DNA of 64,000 nucleotides from an archaeon (GTDB lineage: Archaea; Aenigmatarchaeota; Aenigmatarchaeia; GW2011-AR5), in NCBI GenBank assembly GCA_028279825.1, contig JANQNA010000002.1, forward strand, positions 102,329 through 166,328, written 5' to 3'. Both the position numbers and the translations under genes were made by a program. This document shows positions 1 through 7,131 of this stretch, one piece after another. Numbering within the stretch: position 1 is the stretch's first letter; the number at the start of each line of letters is the position of its first letter. A model generated the notes under the pieces. That model was not told where the DNA came from and made no database searches. It worked only from the letters and a program-made list of their open reading frames with translations.

Positions 1-1617
1 AGGATCAATGACGTTGCCCAGGCTTTTGGACATTTTCTTTCCCTTTTCGTCGACAACATGATGATGTATCCAGACAACTTCAAAGATTGGTTTGTCAATG
101 AGAAGTTTTGCCTTTAGCAAGGTGTAATACAACCAGGTACGCACTATTTCTTTTCCCTGCGGTCGCAGGGTACATGGCGGTTTGAAATCATCTGTACCAT
201 ATTTTAGAATGTGCAACGGTGAGTTAGATGAGTCAAACCATGTATCCAGGACCCGTTCCTCTCCTTTGGCTTCTTTGCCACACTTTTTGCACTTTTTCTT
301 CTCCTTCCACGGCTGCACGTACTTGCCTTTTTCACCAACAATGATTTCACCGCATTCACAGCGCCATAAAGGAACTTCTGTGGCATAATATCTCCTCCTG
401 GATATTGGCCAATCAATACTTACGGAATCAATCCAGTCCAGTAAAATCTGACGGCTTCGCGGTGCAAAGAAGTTTACTTTCTTGGCTATTTCCTTCATTT
501 CACCTTTTAGGTGAACCTGTTTCAGATAAAGCTCGGGCATTGAGATAAATTCAACAGGGTCTTTTGAACGTTCGCATATAGGCGTTCTATGTGCCATCTT
601 TCTCTGTTTGACAAGCAAATCATGTTTCTTTAATTCATTTATTACCTTTTCCCTGGCTTCTTTGACCTTCAAACCCTCCAGAATACCTGCATTCTTGTTC
701 ATTTTACCGTCTTTGTTAATGGCTATTACAGGTTCTAGTTTCATCTCGCGGAAGAACCGGATATCTGTCTGATCACCCATGGAACACATCATCATTAGCC
801 CGGTTCCTTTTTCCATGTCCGCGTAAGGATGGGCCTTTATCGGGACTTCCTTGTTGAATACAGGTGTCATGGCTGTTTTCCCCTCGAGATATTTATATCT
901 CGTGTCCTCAGGATTGTAGACAATCATTGCACACGTACAAATTAACTCAGGACGAGTTGTGCCTATAATTATTTCTTCGTCAGTCTCGCGTACACGGAAC
1001 CGTATATCGTTGAATGTAGAAGGCAAATCAGCATACTCTATCTCCGCGTCGGCTATTGTTGTTCCACAGCCGGGACAGAAGTTGTTTATCCGTTCGTCCT
1101 CGTATATGAGTCCCTGGTTCCACAGGTCAATGAAAGTTGCCTGCGTTAGTGCACGATACTCTGGTGAGTCGGTGAGATACATATCACCTGGCTTGGGTCC
1201 GACATTCCATGAGTTGAAGCTTATACCCAACTGAAGAAACGAGTCGATTGATTCACCACTTGCCTCTTCCAGGAGCTTCTTACATTTGTCAATGAATTCT
1301 TCCCTTGGTGTATCCACAACAGAAATATTGAATCTTTTTTCAGCGGCCATCTCGATGGGTAAACCATTACGGTCCAGGCCTAACGGAAATAAAACAGAAT
1401 CACCCATCATCCTGTGGAACCGCGCGAACATGTCCATTATTGTATATGTGGTTGCGTGTCCTATGTGTACAGGTGTGTTAACGTAAGGCGGCGGTGTATC
1501 TATTGAGAACACTTTGCCCTTTTTCAAGAATTTATAATCCTTGTGCTTCTTCCAGTTCTCGAAAATCGGCTTTTCCATATCCTTAGACCAATTCTTGTCT
1601 TCGATTTTAGATTCCAT
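1..1617 (-). CDS. valS: Valyl-tRNA synthetase, 3' end cut by window edge
   Basis: Class I aminoacyl-tRNA synthetase that charges tRNA-Val in the cytoplasm. The first 539 residues are present. The Rossmann signature DTPPPYVNTPVHIGH has its HIGH motif at residues 51-54. The editing (CP1) region contains GTTRPE. A CPGCG and a CECG/CKKCG cysteine set look like zinc knuckles. The frame runs off the window just after KMSKS (528-532, within KGKKMSKSLGNVIDP). DTPPP, the DWPISRRRYY block and overall layout favour archaeal ValRS over IleRS or LeuRS. The ATG at 1617 is preceded at 6 bases by GAGGT (1624-1628). The gene has its own promoter and a long structured leader (see 1618-1785), unlike most neighbours, which look leaderless. 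The missing C-terminal part is the anticodon-binding domain. Confidence 0.88.
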   Translation of the reverse strand, partial: MESKIEDKNWSKDMEKPIFENWKKHKDYKFLKKGKVFSIDTPPPYVNTPVHIGHATTYTIMDMFARFHRMMGDSVLFPLGLDRNGLPIEMAAEKRFNISVVDTPREEFIDKCKKLLEEASGESIDSFLQLGISFNSWNVGPKPGDMYLTDSPEYRALTQATFIDLWNQGLIYEDERINNFCPGCGTTIADAEIEYADLPSTFNDIRFRVRETDEEIIIGTTRPELICTCAMIVYNPEDTRYKYLEGKTAMTPVFNKEVPIKAHPYADMEKGTGLMMMCSMGDQTDIRFFREMKLEPVIAINKDGKMNKNAGILEGLKVKEAREKVINELKKHDLLVKQRKMAHRTPICERSKDPVEFISMPELYLKQVHLKGEMKEIAKKVNFFAPRSRQILLDWIDSVSIDWPISRRRYYATEVPLWRCECGEIIVGEKGKYVQPWKEKKKCKKCGKEAKGEERVLDTWFDSSNSPLHILKYGTDDFKPPCTLRPQGKEIVRTWLYYTLLKAKLLIDKPIFEVVWIHHHVVDEKGKKMSKSLGNVIDP

Positions 1618-1633
1618 TTCAGTACCTCATGAT

Positions 1634-1696
1634 ACCCTGCTATGATATTTTAACAATAAAGAAGCAGGGTGCTAGATCACTCTAGCAACAGCTAAA
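1634..1696 (-). promoter_or_regulatory. Alternative hairpins in the valS leader
   Basis: Three short segments can form two exclusive hairpins. Segment 1 (UUUAGC, 1691-1696, overlapping the last Val codon and the stop) can pair with segment 2 (GCUAGA, 1681-1686) across a UGUU loop. Segment 2 can instead pair perfectly with segment 3 (UCUAGC, 1671-1676) across a GUGA loop. A further perfect 8-bp stem joins 1663-1670 (ACCCUGCU) to 1634-1641 (AGCAGGGU) across a 21-base AU-rich loop, ending 5 bases before the valS Shine-Dalgarno (1624-1628). The pairing is read directly from the sequence; a regulatory role is inferred. Confidence 0.55.
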
Positions 1697-1754
1697 CCAC
1701 TACGTAGACATAATCAACAGATTTTTTATTATGTTCTGTGGGGTTTACCTTCAT
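1692..1754 (-). CDS. Candidate valine-rich leader peptide upstream of valS (20 aa)
   Basis: A short frame, ATG at 1754 to TAG at 1692-1694, reads MKVNPTEHNKKSVDYVYVVV. Six of 20 residues are valine and five fall in the last eight codons, using GTT, GTC, GTA and GTG. It sits between the valS promoter and valS. Its ATG lies about 30 bases from the start of the TATA-like box at 1777-1784, the spacing seen for other leaderless starts in this window. The composition matches the amino acid charged by the downstream enzyme, as in bacterial attenuator leader peptides. Translation is inferred, not shown; a chance frame cannot be excluded. Confidence 0.5.
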   Translation of the reverse strand: MKVNPTEHNKKSVDYVYVVV

Positions 1755-1776
1755 AGAAATAATTGTATGTGCAATA

Positions 1777-1784
1777 CTTATATA
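1777..1784 (-). promoter_or_regulatory. TATA-like box of the valS leader transcript
   Basis: On the minus strand the sequence reads TATATAAG, directly after the glycosyltransferase stop codon (1793-1795). It places transcription start near the ATG of the leader peptide at 1754, and so gives valS an independent transcript with a leader of roughly 140 bases. Confidence 0.6.
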
Positions 1785-1792
1785 CGGAATCC

Positions 1793-2692
1793 TTATGCCG
1801 GTTTTTCTATGCTTTCTGTTATCGGATCCAGTACAAATCCTGTATCCAGTACAACTGATTTCCTTACGATATCTCTCACAGGCCTCAATAATCTTTTTAC
1901 GGGCTCTGGTAAGAACGTGTGCGGTCTTTTAATCATCTCCGCGTACATTTCCATCCTGGGTTTTCTGTGCTTCCCGTAAAAGTAGGCCCTATCAGATGGT
2001 ATTTGACCGCTTTGAAGATAATCACCGGTTACGCTGTTGTCGTGATTTCTGTAATAATGCAAGACTTTCGGGACCAAAACAATTTGTCCTGGTTCAAGTT
2101 GCTCCAAGACTCTTACAGTGAAGTCCCTGTCTTCTCCATAACCCAAATTTTCGTCAAACAAACCAACTTCATCCAGAAGACTTTTTCTCAACATGAGTCC
2201 TTGATGGGGAAAGTCAATACTCCATGCACCTTTTAATCTATTTGCTGCTTCTTTTGGGATTTCTGTGCCAACACCTTTCTCTATACATTTTGGCTGCATA
2301 TGAGCATCACATACACCCATCCATGAATATACTGCCATTGAATCTTCTATTGCCCCTACCTTTTCCCTTATGTTATCGGGGTGGTGCATATCATCAGAAT
2401 GAAGAAATGTCACAAGCTCTACTTCTGGCATGTTATCGAGCATGGATATGCCGTGATTGAGTGCCGTAGATGCTCCTACTTTTTGTCCAGGAGTTCTTTC
2501 CCGTCTGTTATATATTATTCTTTCATCCGTATAACGACCAACTACTTCTGGTGTGCTGTCTGTTGATCCGTCATCAACTACTATATATCTAAAATCTTCG
2601 TATGTTTGAGCAAGTACACTACGCATTGTTTTTTCCAGTAATCCATTATCCCCACGATTATACGTAGGTGTTATTATAGCCACTTTTGCCAT
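1793..2692 (-). CDS. Family 2 glycosyltransferase
   Basis: GT-A fold glycosyltransferase of 299 aa that probably transfers a nucleotide-sugar residue to a glycan, lipid or protein acceptor. The nucleotide-binding start (VAIITPTYNRG, 4-14), VDDGSTDS (39-46) and the metal-binding SDD (99-101 in FLHSDDMHHP) are typical of GT2. No transmembrane segment is visible, so it is cytosolic or peripheral. A TATA-like TTTTTAAAC about 25-30 bases upstream of the ATG suggests a leaderless monocistronic transcript. Acceptor and sugar cannot be read from sequence; the surface glycoprotein candidates elsewhere in the window are possible but unproven targets. Confidence 0.85.
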   Translation of the reverse strand: MAKVAIITPTYNRGDNGLLEKTMRSVLAQTYEDFRYIVVDDGSTDSTPEVVGRYTDERIIYNRRERTPGQKVGASTALNHGISMLDNMPEVELVTFLHSDDMHHPDNIREKVGAIEDSMAVYSWMGVCDAHMQPKCIEKGVGTEIPKEAANRLKGAWSIDFPHQGLMLRKSLLDEVGLFDENLGYGEDRDFTVRVLEQLEPGQIVLVPKVLHYYRNHDNSVTGDYLQSGQIPSDRAYFYGKHRKPRMEMYAEMIKRPHTFLPEPVKRLLRPVRDIVRKSVVLDTGFVLDPITESIEKPA

Positions 2693-2725
2693 AACCAGAA
2701 ATTTTTCGAAATGTTTAAAAAGTGA

Positions 2726-3520
2726 TTATTTTTTGTATTTTGTTACCTGAAGTGTTTTAAGGTCAACAGTCATGAAATCTTCGGCATGAATTGTCTTTAC
2801 TTTCACAGCATCCTGGACTATCTTTTCCTGTTTCCACATATTTGATCTTAACATCCAGAGATTCAGGTGAGAAATAATTATCAAATCTGGCTTGTCTTTC
2901 ATGGCATTTACCAGTTTTATCAGATTATCTATGCTCATGTACTTGTGTGGCTGCGGGTTCTGGCCCTTGGGTATGATTACATTGGCTATCAGAACGGTAC
3001 AACCATCGAAGTATTTTTCCATGCCCCTAAAGTAAGAACCGTCAGAAGTGTAGCCAACATCAATGTTTTCGGCTCTGATTCGAAAACCTACGGTCGGGTC
3101 ATAGTGATCGGCCTTTGTGACGTTAATTTCCACATCATTTATCTTTACTTTGTCACCTGCCTTCACGGCGTGGACTTTTGATTTTCTCTGGTGAAAAACA
3201 GATATACAAGGAAAATAATCAACTTTTGATTTTGTGACTTTCTTGTCCTTGACGCAGTGCTGTTCTGCAATGAGAAATGGTTTTTCTATTGCATCCAAGT
3301 ATGCATTAGCATCTGTACAGTGATCCGGGTGTAAGTGAGACACTAAAACACCGTTCATCTTTTCAGGCTGGAATCCCAAATGAATCGCGTGGTATAAAGA
3401 ACCCGGTCCCGGGTCGACTACGAACTTTGTTCCAAGATCAAAGAGCATACCACCTGTCTTTCTTACCTGTGTGGCCATCATCCTGCTTGATCCGCCTGAA
3501 CCGAGAAATGTCAATTTCAT
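2726..3520 (-). CDS. Metallo-beta-lactamase fold hydrolase
   Basis: 264-aa MBL-fold protein. It opens with the beta-strand and glycine turn MKLTFLGSGGSS and carries the zinc motif HLHPDH at 62-67 (HxHxDH). Further candidate metal ligands are an aspartate in YTSDGSYF and a histidine in IISHLNLW. The layout resembles RNase Z/PhnP-like single-domain hydrolases; no exosite arm typical of true tRNase Z is evident. The substrate is therefore open (phosphodiester or cyclic nucleotide type most likely). It appears monocistronic, with a weak TATA-like ACTTAAATTC upstream of the ATG. Confidence 0.8.
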   Translation of the reverse strand: MKLTFLGSGGSSRMMATQVRKTGGMLFDLGTKFVVDPGPGSLYHAIHLGFQPEKMNGVLVSHLHPDHCTDANAYLDAIEKPFLIAEQHCVKDKKVTKSKVDYFPCISVFHQRKSKVHAVKAGDKVKINDVEINVTKADHYDPTVGFRIRAENIDVGYTSDGSYFRGMEKYFDGCTVLIANVIIPKGQNPQPHKYMSIDNLIKLVNAMKDKPDLIIISHLNLWMLRSNMWKQEKIVQDAVKVKTIHAEDFMTVDLKTLQVTKYKK

Positions 3521-3551
3521 AGAAAAGAATATTCACGGAAGAATTTAAGTA

Positions 3552-3791
3552 TTATGCGAAACCCTTTTTTGCTATTTCTTTTTTCATTTCGGTAAGATCG
3601 ACAGGTTTCTCAAGCCAGAATCCGCCTGTCATGGGATCTCCACCTGGCAACGAATAGCTCTCTGTGTTTGTAGGCTGCGAAATCCTTTTTTCTGAGGTAA
3701 GTTTGAATAAACCTATTTCATAAGGTCTAAGTAGCTGTGTAGTTGCACCATCTTTTGTTCTGAAGAATAATGCACCCTGGTATTGTAACAT
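3552..3791 (-). CDS. Small protein of unknown function (79 aa)
   Basis: I do not recognise this protein. The ATG at 3791 was chosen over an in-frame TTG at 3809 because a TATA-like TAAATATG lies about 27 bases upstream, matching leaderless spacing elsewhere in the window. The sequence begins MLQYQGALFF and contains a Gly/Pro-rich centre (LPGGDPMTGGFW) and a Lys/Glu-rich C-terminus. It lies just downstream of the methyltransferase gene, whose stop overlaps this putative promoter. No signal peptide or membrane segment is evident. Confidence 0.55.
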   Translation of the reverse strand: MLQYQGALFFRTKDGATTQLLRPYEIGLFKLTSEKRISQPTNTESYSLPGGDPMTGGFWLEKPVDLTEMKKEIAKKGFA

Positions 3792-3815
3792 AAGAATACC
3801 ATATAGCAAACATAT

Positions 3816-4901
3816 TTATGCTTTTTTCAGGATGAGCAGACTCTCTCTCAGAACACCTACTTTCTTTGTTCTGTCCTTTAAAGCAAAACGTTTATTTAGG
3901 ACGAACACCCTTTCAACTTCAAAACCAGCTTTGCTGGCCAGCCAGCACGTAAGAAAGTCACTTTCTATTTCCTTGTCAATGTAGGCATTGCCTATGACTA
4001 TAGCAAGATTTGCACCTGGTTTGCATACTCTATGCAACTCTTTGAGCACTTTTTCCATGTCTTCAAAATATTTCTCTTCCGTGTTCTCCAGAAATGACCT
4101 CATCGGTGTTACGTTTCTCAGCTTCATGAAGTAGTCTTCTATTGCATAAAGTTTGGTATAATCAATATTGTTCAGATATGGCGGTGACGTGATCACAGCA
4201 TCTATGCTCTCGTCAGCAATGTCCATTTTTCGTGAATCACACTGCATGATATTTACTTTGCCGGTTAGTCTTTCAGATTCAACGTCCTTGAGCATTCTGT
4301 ACACGATACGACGGAACAAATGACGTAGCGGCGGTGTTGGGTGCTTCTTCATCTTTATTACACCACCGTCTTTCCAGGCGTAGCTGACCTTTATGGACGC
4401 GTTTAGCAATGCTAAAGTGAAGAAGTCTTTATTCTCTATACGGTTTATGCTGCTAATGAAGAAAGCAATATCGTTAAGCGCATATTTGTTAATCATTTTT
4501 CTCATGATTTTCGGGAATTCCATGTCTACTTTTCTGTATTTCCCGCGGAATAGTATCTTTGCTTCTTTCCGAAGCTCCTCTGCATCATACTTGGATGTTT
4601 TTACCTTAGAAGCGAATATGGCTGTAGGAAGTACATCTAATCCTACAGAATCAATACCTTTCTGACTGCAGGCTACCAAGGTTGTTCCGGAGCCGCAGAA
4701 GGGGTCTAGAACGACGGAGCTTTGCTCCGTATTGAACATCTCTAACAGCTTTTCTACAAGTTCTTTTGCGAAACCTTCCTTGTAGTAGAACCAATTGTAT
4801 ATAGGTAGGGTCTTGTTTGGTACGAATGTTGCCAGCTCACGCCATTCTGGCTGCTCAACTACCTTGTGTGTAAGTTCTTTTCGAAATTCCTCGTATTCCA
4901 T
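3816..4901 (-). CDS. Orphan DNA methyltransferase (N4-cytosine/N6-adenine type)
   Basis: 361-aa SAM-dependent amino-methyltransferase. Motif I DPFCGSGTT is at 66-74, followed by VGLDV (acidic SAM ribose contact). The catalytic motif IV TSPPY lies near residue 240, before a Rossmann C-terminal part (AIVIGNAY). The N-terminal block with FVPNKTLPIYNWFYYKEGF precedes motif I. Motif I comes before the SPPY motif, the reverse of the common beta-class order. No restriction endonuclease or specificity gene is adjacent, so it is probably a solitary methylase for regulation or repair, or part of a dispersed defence system. A related RNA (guanine-N2) methyltransferase is a less likely alternative. Divergent from cmk across 50 bases. 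Confidence 0.75.
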   Translation of the reverse strand: MEYEEFRKELTHKVVEQPEWRELATFVPNKTLPIYNWFYYKEGFAKELVEKLLEMFNTEQSSVVLDPFCGSGTTLVACSQKGIDSVGLDVLPTAIFASKVKTSKYDAEELRKEAKILFRGKYRKVDMEFPKIMRKMINKYALNDIAFFISSINRIENKDFFTLALLNASIKVSYAWKDGGVIKMKKHPTPPLRHLFRRIVYRMLKDVESERLTGKVNIMQCDSRKMDIADESIDAVITSPPYLNNIDYTKLYAIEDYFMKLRNVTPMRSFLENTEEKYFEDMEKVLKELHRVCKPGANLAIVIGNAYIDKEIESDFLTCWLASKAGFEVERVFVLNKRFALKDRTKKVGVLRESLLILKKA

Positions 4902-4951
4902 GTCAAGTTTTTTGATGTTATGTTTTTAAACGACGCTCACCAGTGATAATT

Positions 4952-5476
4952 ATGGTAGTTATTGTGATATCGGGCAAACCCGGTGCAGGTACGTCTACAG
5001 TTGGTAAACTTGTTGCTAAAAGACTGAAACTGAAACATTTTTCTACTGGCGACTACTATAAGAGAAAAATCGCCAAAAGTAAGAGCCATTCTGTCAAGGC
5101 GTTGGCAACCAAAGAAGGTTCTTCAAAAACATCGCATAAAGCTATTGACAAAATGCAGGCTGATCTGGCCAGGAAGGGAAATATTGTCATAATAAGCAAG
5201 CTTGGAATAAAGATGGTGAAAAATGACTTTTCTGTCTGGTTAAATGCAGGTATAGAAACAACAGCAAAGCGTATGGCTAAGCAGGAAAAGATACCCCTAA
5301 AAGAAGCAAGAAAACTGATAAAGGAAAGATATGCTAACGAAAGAAAGATGTTTAAAAAGATTTATGGATTTGACACATTTTCTCAGGAACGCATGGCTGA
5401 TTTAGTGATAAACACGAGCAACAAGACACCTAAAAAGATTACTGACACAATTATCAAGAAACTAAAAGATCTATAG
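4952..5476 (+). CDS. cmk: Cytidylate kinase (archaeal CMP kinase)
   Basis: 174-aa P-loop kinase phosphorylating CMP/dCMP to the diphosphate for nucleotide synthesis. The Walker A loop GKPGAGTST (8-16) is followed by STGDYYK, the archaeal Cmk substrate-binding region. A lid-like segment contains KLIKERYANERK, and the C-terminal block has DLVINTSNKTP. I start at ATG 4952 rather than the in-frame GTG at 4943, because GTGAT (4943-4947) there fits as the Shine-Dalgarno 4 bases upstream. In many archaea cmk lies beside the ribosomal/secY region; here it is about 8 kb upstream of L3. An inverted repeat and tRNA-Ala follow. Confidence 0.85.
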   Translation: MVVIVISGKPGAGTSTVGKLVAKRLKLKHFSTGDYYKRKIAKSKSHSVKALATKEGSSKTSHKAIDKMQADLARKGNIVIISKLGIKMVKNDFSVWLNAGIETTAKRMAKQEKIPLKEARKLIKERYANERKMFKKIYGFDTFSQERMADLVINTSNKTPKKITDTIIKKLKDL

Positions 5477-5492
5477 AAGCACGTAGTGCTTC
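5476..5492. terminator. Perfect hairpin after cmk
   Basis: GAAGCAC-GTA-GTGCTTC, a 7-bp perfect stem starting at the last base of the cmk stop codon and ending 10 bases before tRNA-Ala(CGC). The same stem arms recur in the L23-L2 gap (15497-15515). It may define a transcript 3' end; no long U tract follows. Confidence 0.4.
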
Positions 5493-5502
5493 ATACGGTC
5501 GT

Positions 5503-5606
5503 GGGCTCGTGGTCTAAGCAGACTGACGACGTACGTCGTCTGTGGACATTGGAATGATATCGCCTTCGCAAGGCGGGGACTCCGGGTTCGACTCCCGGCG
5601 AGTCCA
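5503..5606 (+). tRNA. tRNA-Ala (anticodon CGC) with a D-loop intron
   Basis: Acceptor GGGCTCG/CGAGTCC with the alanine identity pair G3:U70, anticodon arm TCGCC-TTCGCAA-GGCGG (anticodon CGC at 5567-5569), T arm CCGGG-TTCGACT-CCCGG and discriminator A. The D loop is about 31 bases too long. Removing roughly 5518-5548 leaves a GTCT-AATTGGAA-TGAT D arm, closely like the other tRNA-Ala here. The insert forms an internal CAGAC/GTCTG hairpin around a palindromic core. Exon GTCT (5512-5515) can pair with insert GGAC (5544-5547), leaving AAG and ATT bulges: a relaxed bulge-helix-bulge. Exact splice points are uncertain by 1-3 bases. Confidence 0.8.
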
Positions 5607-5608
5607 TA

Positions 5609-5627
5609 CGAACTTTAAAAAAGTTCG
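5609..5627. terminator. Hairpin downstream of tRNA-Ala(CGC)
   Basis: CGAACTT-TAAAA-AAGTTCG, a perfect 7-bp stem three bases after the tRNA. It lies between the tRNA and the Shine-Dalgarno of the HD-domain gene and may mark the tRNA transcript end. Confidence 0.35.
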
Positions 5628-5642
5628 ATCAAAGGTGATAAT

Positions 5643-6212
5643 ATGGAAATCAAGGAAATCGTGGAGTTTGCAAGAAAGATATTCGTAGATAATGAGATGC
5701 AGTGGTTTCTAAAGACACATATTGAGTACGTAGATAAACTGGCTGTACAGCTGGCTGAAATTAAGAATGCCAATAAAGATGTAATAAGACTGGCTGTCTG
5801 GCTGCATGATATCGGGCATCGCAATAACGGTGTTGCTGAAGATCACCATATACAGAACAGCAAATTTGCTGTGAAACTTCTGACGGAAAAGGGTTTTGAC
5901 GCTGATACCGTGAAAGCGGTAGAGCATTGCGTTCTGACGCATAGATGCATGGATGATTATAAGCCAGAAACGCTGGAAGCGAAAGTATTGGCGAGTGCTG
6001 ATGCCATGTCGCATATAGACAATTTTTCTGCTATGCTTTGCGCAGTTTTTGTTATAAAGAAACTTACAGTTCCGGAGGCTTATGAGTGGCTGAGCAAGAA
6101 AATTGACCGTGACTGGAACAAAAAAATACTGCTTCCTGAAGGAAAGGAAATCGTAAAGGAAAAATACGAGGAAGTATGCGCCATTTTGGACAAAATGAAG
6201 AAAGATAAGTGA
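5643..6212 (+). CDS. HD-domain phosphohydrolase
   Basis: 189-aa all-alpha HD-superfamily protein. His26 (THIEYV), the paired His-Asp of WLHDIGH (55-56), the HH of EDHHI (68-69) and a later Asp (ASADAMSH) are the expected metal ligands, so it probably hydrolyses a phosphate ester or nucleotide. It is a single domain with no fused synthetase or sensor, closest to the small HDIG-type proteins common in archaea. AGGTGAT precedes the ATG, and the alpha/beta hydrolase gene begins 4 bases after its stop, so the two are probably cotranscribed. The natural substrate is unknown. Confidence 0.8.
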   Translation: MEIKEIVEFARKIFVDNEMQWFLKTHIEYVDKLAVQLAEIKNANKDVIRLAVWLHDIGHRNNGVAEDHHIQNSKFAVKLLTEKGFDADTVKAVEHCVLTHRCMDDYKPETLEAKVLASADAMSHIDNFSAMLCAVFVIKKLTVPEAYEWLSKKIDRDWNKKILLPEGKEIVKEKYEEVCAILDKMKKDK

Positions 6213-6216
6213 TAGT

Positions 6217-6987
6217 ATGGAAAAGATATCGTTTAACATCGGTGACCAGAAGATAGTGGGGCTGCTGCAGAAATCGGACTCTAAGAAGGGTGTAATACTC
6301 CTTCACGGATTTACCGGTGACAAAGATACAGCCGAAGCCGGGGCTTATCCTGTCCTAGCGGACAAATTGCACGAGGAGGGTTTTAACGTTCTCAGAATTG
6401 ATTGCCGTGGAACGAAAGATAGTGATGGCAAATTTGAGGATATGACATTTGATACAGAAGTTGAAGATCTAAAAAGATCTATAGAATATATGAGAGGAGC
6501 AAATGACAGAATAGCTGTTGTTGGTGCTAGTTTTGGTGGGGCTGTTGCACCACTGGCGTATGCGGACAACATGGACTGTCTGGTGCTTTGGTACCCGCTA
6601 CTCTACCCGACGGAGTCACAGCGATTTGAGTCGTTGAAATCTATAGAAAGTAAATTCGAGAGGGACGGTAAGGCAGTTGTTTCTAGTTCTAATACCGGTG
6701 AGAATTTTACTATGGGAAAGACCCTCTATGATCAATGGAAAACAATAGAACCATCGAAAAAACTTGTAGAGATAAAATGTCCCGTCTTGATTGTAAGTGG
6801 TACAAATGACCAGGCGATTTCTATTGAAAATGTTAACAGGGCTATGAATGAGTTAAAGTCAGAAAAGAAGGTCGAATTCGTTGATGATTCATACCATTGC
6901 TGGAAAAACGAAAATGATGAGGTTGTTGATTCTTACAGAGAACAGGCAGTGAAAGCTACAGTGGAGTGGATCAAGAAGTGGCTATAA
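6217..6987 (+). CDS. Alpha/beta hydrolase
   Basis: 256-aa serine hydrolase. The oxyanion region HGFTGDKD (30-37) and nucleophile elbow GASFGG (Ser105) are followed by an acidic residue in SGTNDQ (about 195) and the catalytic His in DSYHCW (about 226). No signal peptide is seen, so it is an intracellular esterase/acyl hydrolase of the dienelactone hydrolase-like type. GTGAT directly precedes the start. It follows the HD gene at 4 bases, suggesting an operon, and ends about 28 bases before tRNA-Ala(GGC). Specific substrate not inferable. Confidence 0.8.
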   Translation: MEKISFNIGDQKIVGLLQKSDSKKGVILLHGFTGDKDTAEAGAYPVLADKLHEEGFNVLRIDCRGTKDSDGKFEDMTFDTEVEDLKRSIEYMRGANDRIAVVGASFGGAVAPLAYADNMDCLVLWYPLLYPTESQRFESLKSIESKFERDGKAVVSSSNTGENFTMGKTLYDQWKTIEPSKKLVEIKCPVLIVSGTNDQAISIENVNRAMNELKSEKKVEFVDDSYHCWKNENDEVVDSYREQAVKATVEWIKKWL

Positions 6988-7014
6988 ATAAAGAGGCATT
7001 TTGTATTTACTCAA

Positions 7015-7088
7015 GGGCTCATGGTCTAATCTGGAATGACGCGTGCCTGGCAGGCATGAGGCTCCGGGTTCAAATCCCGGTGAGTCCA
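7015..7088 (+). tRNA. tRNA-Ala (anticodon GGC)
   Basis: Intron-free 74-base tRNA. Acceptor GGGCTCA/TGAGTCC with G3:U70, D arm GTCT-AATCTGGAA-TGAC, anticodon arm CGTGC-CTGGCAG-GCATG (anticodon at 7049-7051), T arm CCGGG-TTCAAAT-CCCGG, discriminator A. Nearly the same body as tRNA-Ala(CGC) at 5503 apart from that gene's D-loop insert. Confidence 0.93.
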
Positions 7089-7099
7089 CTTGAAGATTT

Positions 7100-7113
7100 G
7101 AACCCTTGGGTTC
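7100..7113. terminator. Short hairpin after tRNA-Ala(GGC)
   Basis: GAACCC-TT-GGGTTC, a perfect 6-bp stem 11 bases downstream of the tRNA and 18 bases before the next ATG. Possible transcript end or processing signal. Confidence 0.3.
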
Positions 7114-7131
7114 ATCCTTGGAGTGTTTTGA

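Noticed and set aside
1621..1630. Mini-frame ATGAGGTACTGA just before the valS start
   Set aside because: It overlaps the Shine-Dalgarno GAGGT and encodes only three residues; likely a by-product of that sequence.
3816..4901. Restriction-modification system
   Set aside because: No endonuclease or specificity gene within the neighbouring region.
4943..4951. GTG start for CMP kinase three codons upstream of the ATG
   Set aside because: GTGAT at this place fits the ribosome-binding site seen elsewhere (4 bases before ATG 4952).
5503..5606. Mitochondrial-like or split tRNA
   Set aside because: Both halves are in one continuous gene with an insert that folds as an intron; no separate half-gene is needed.
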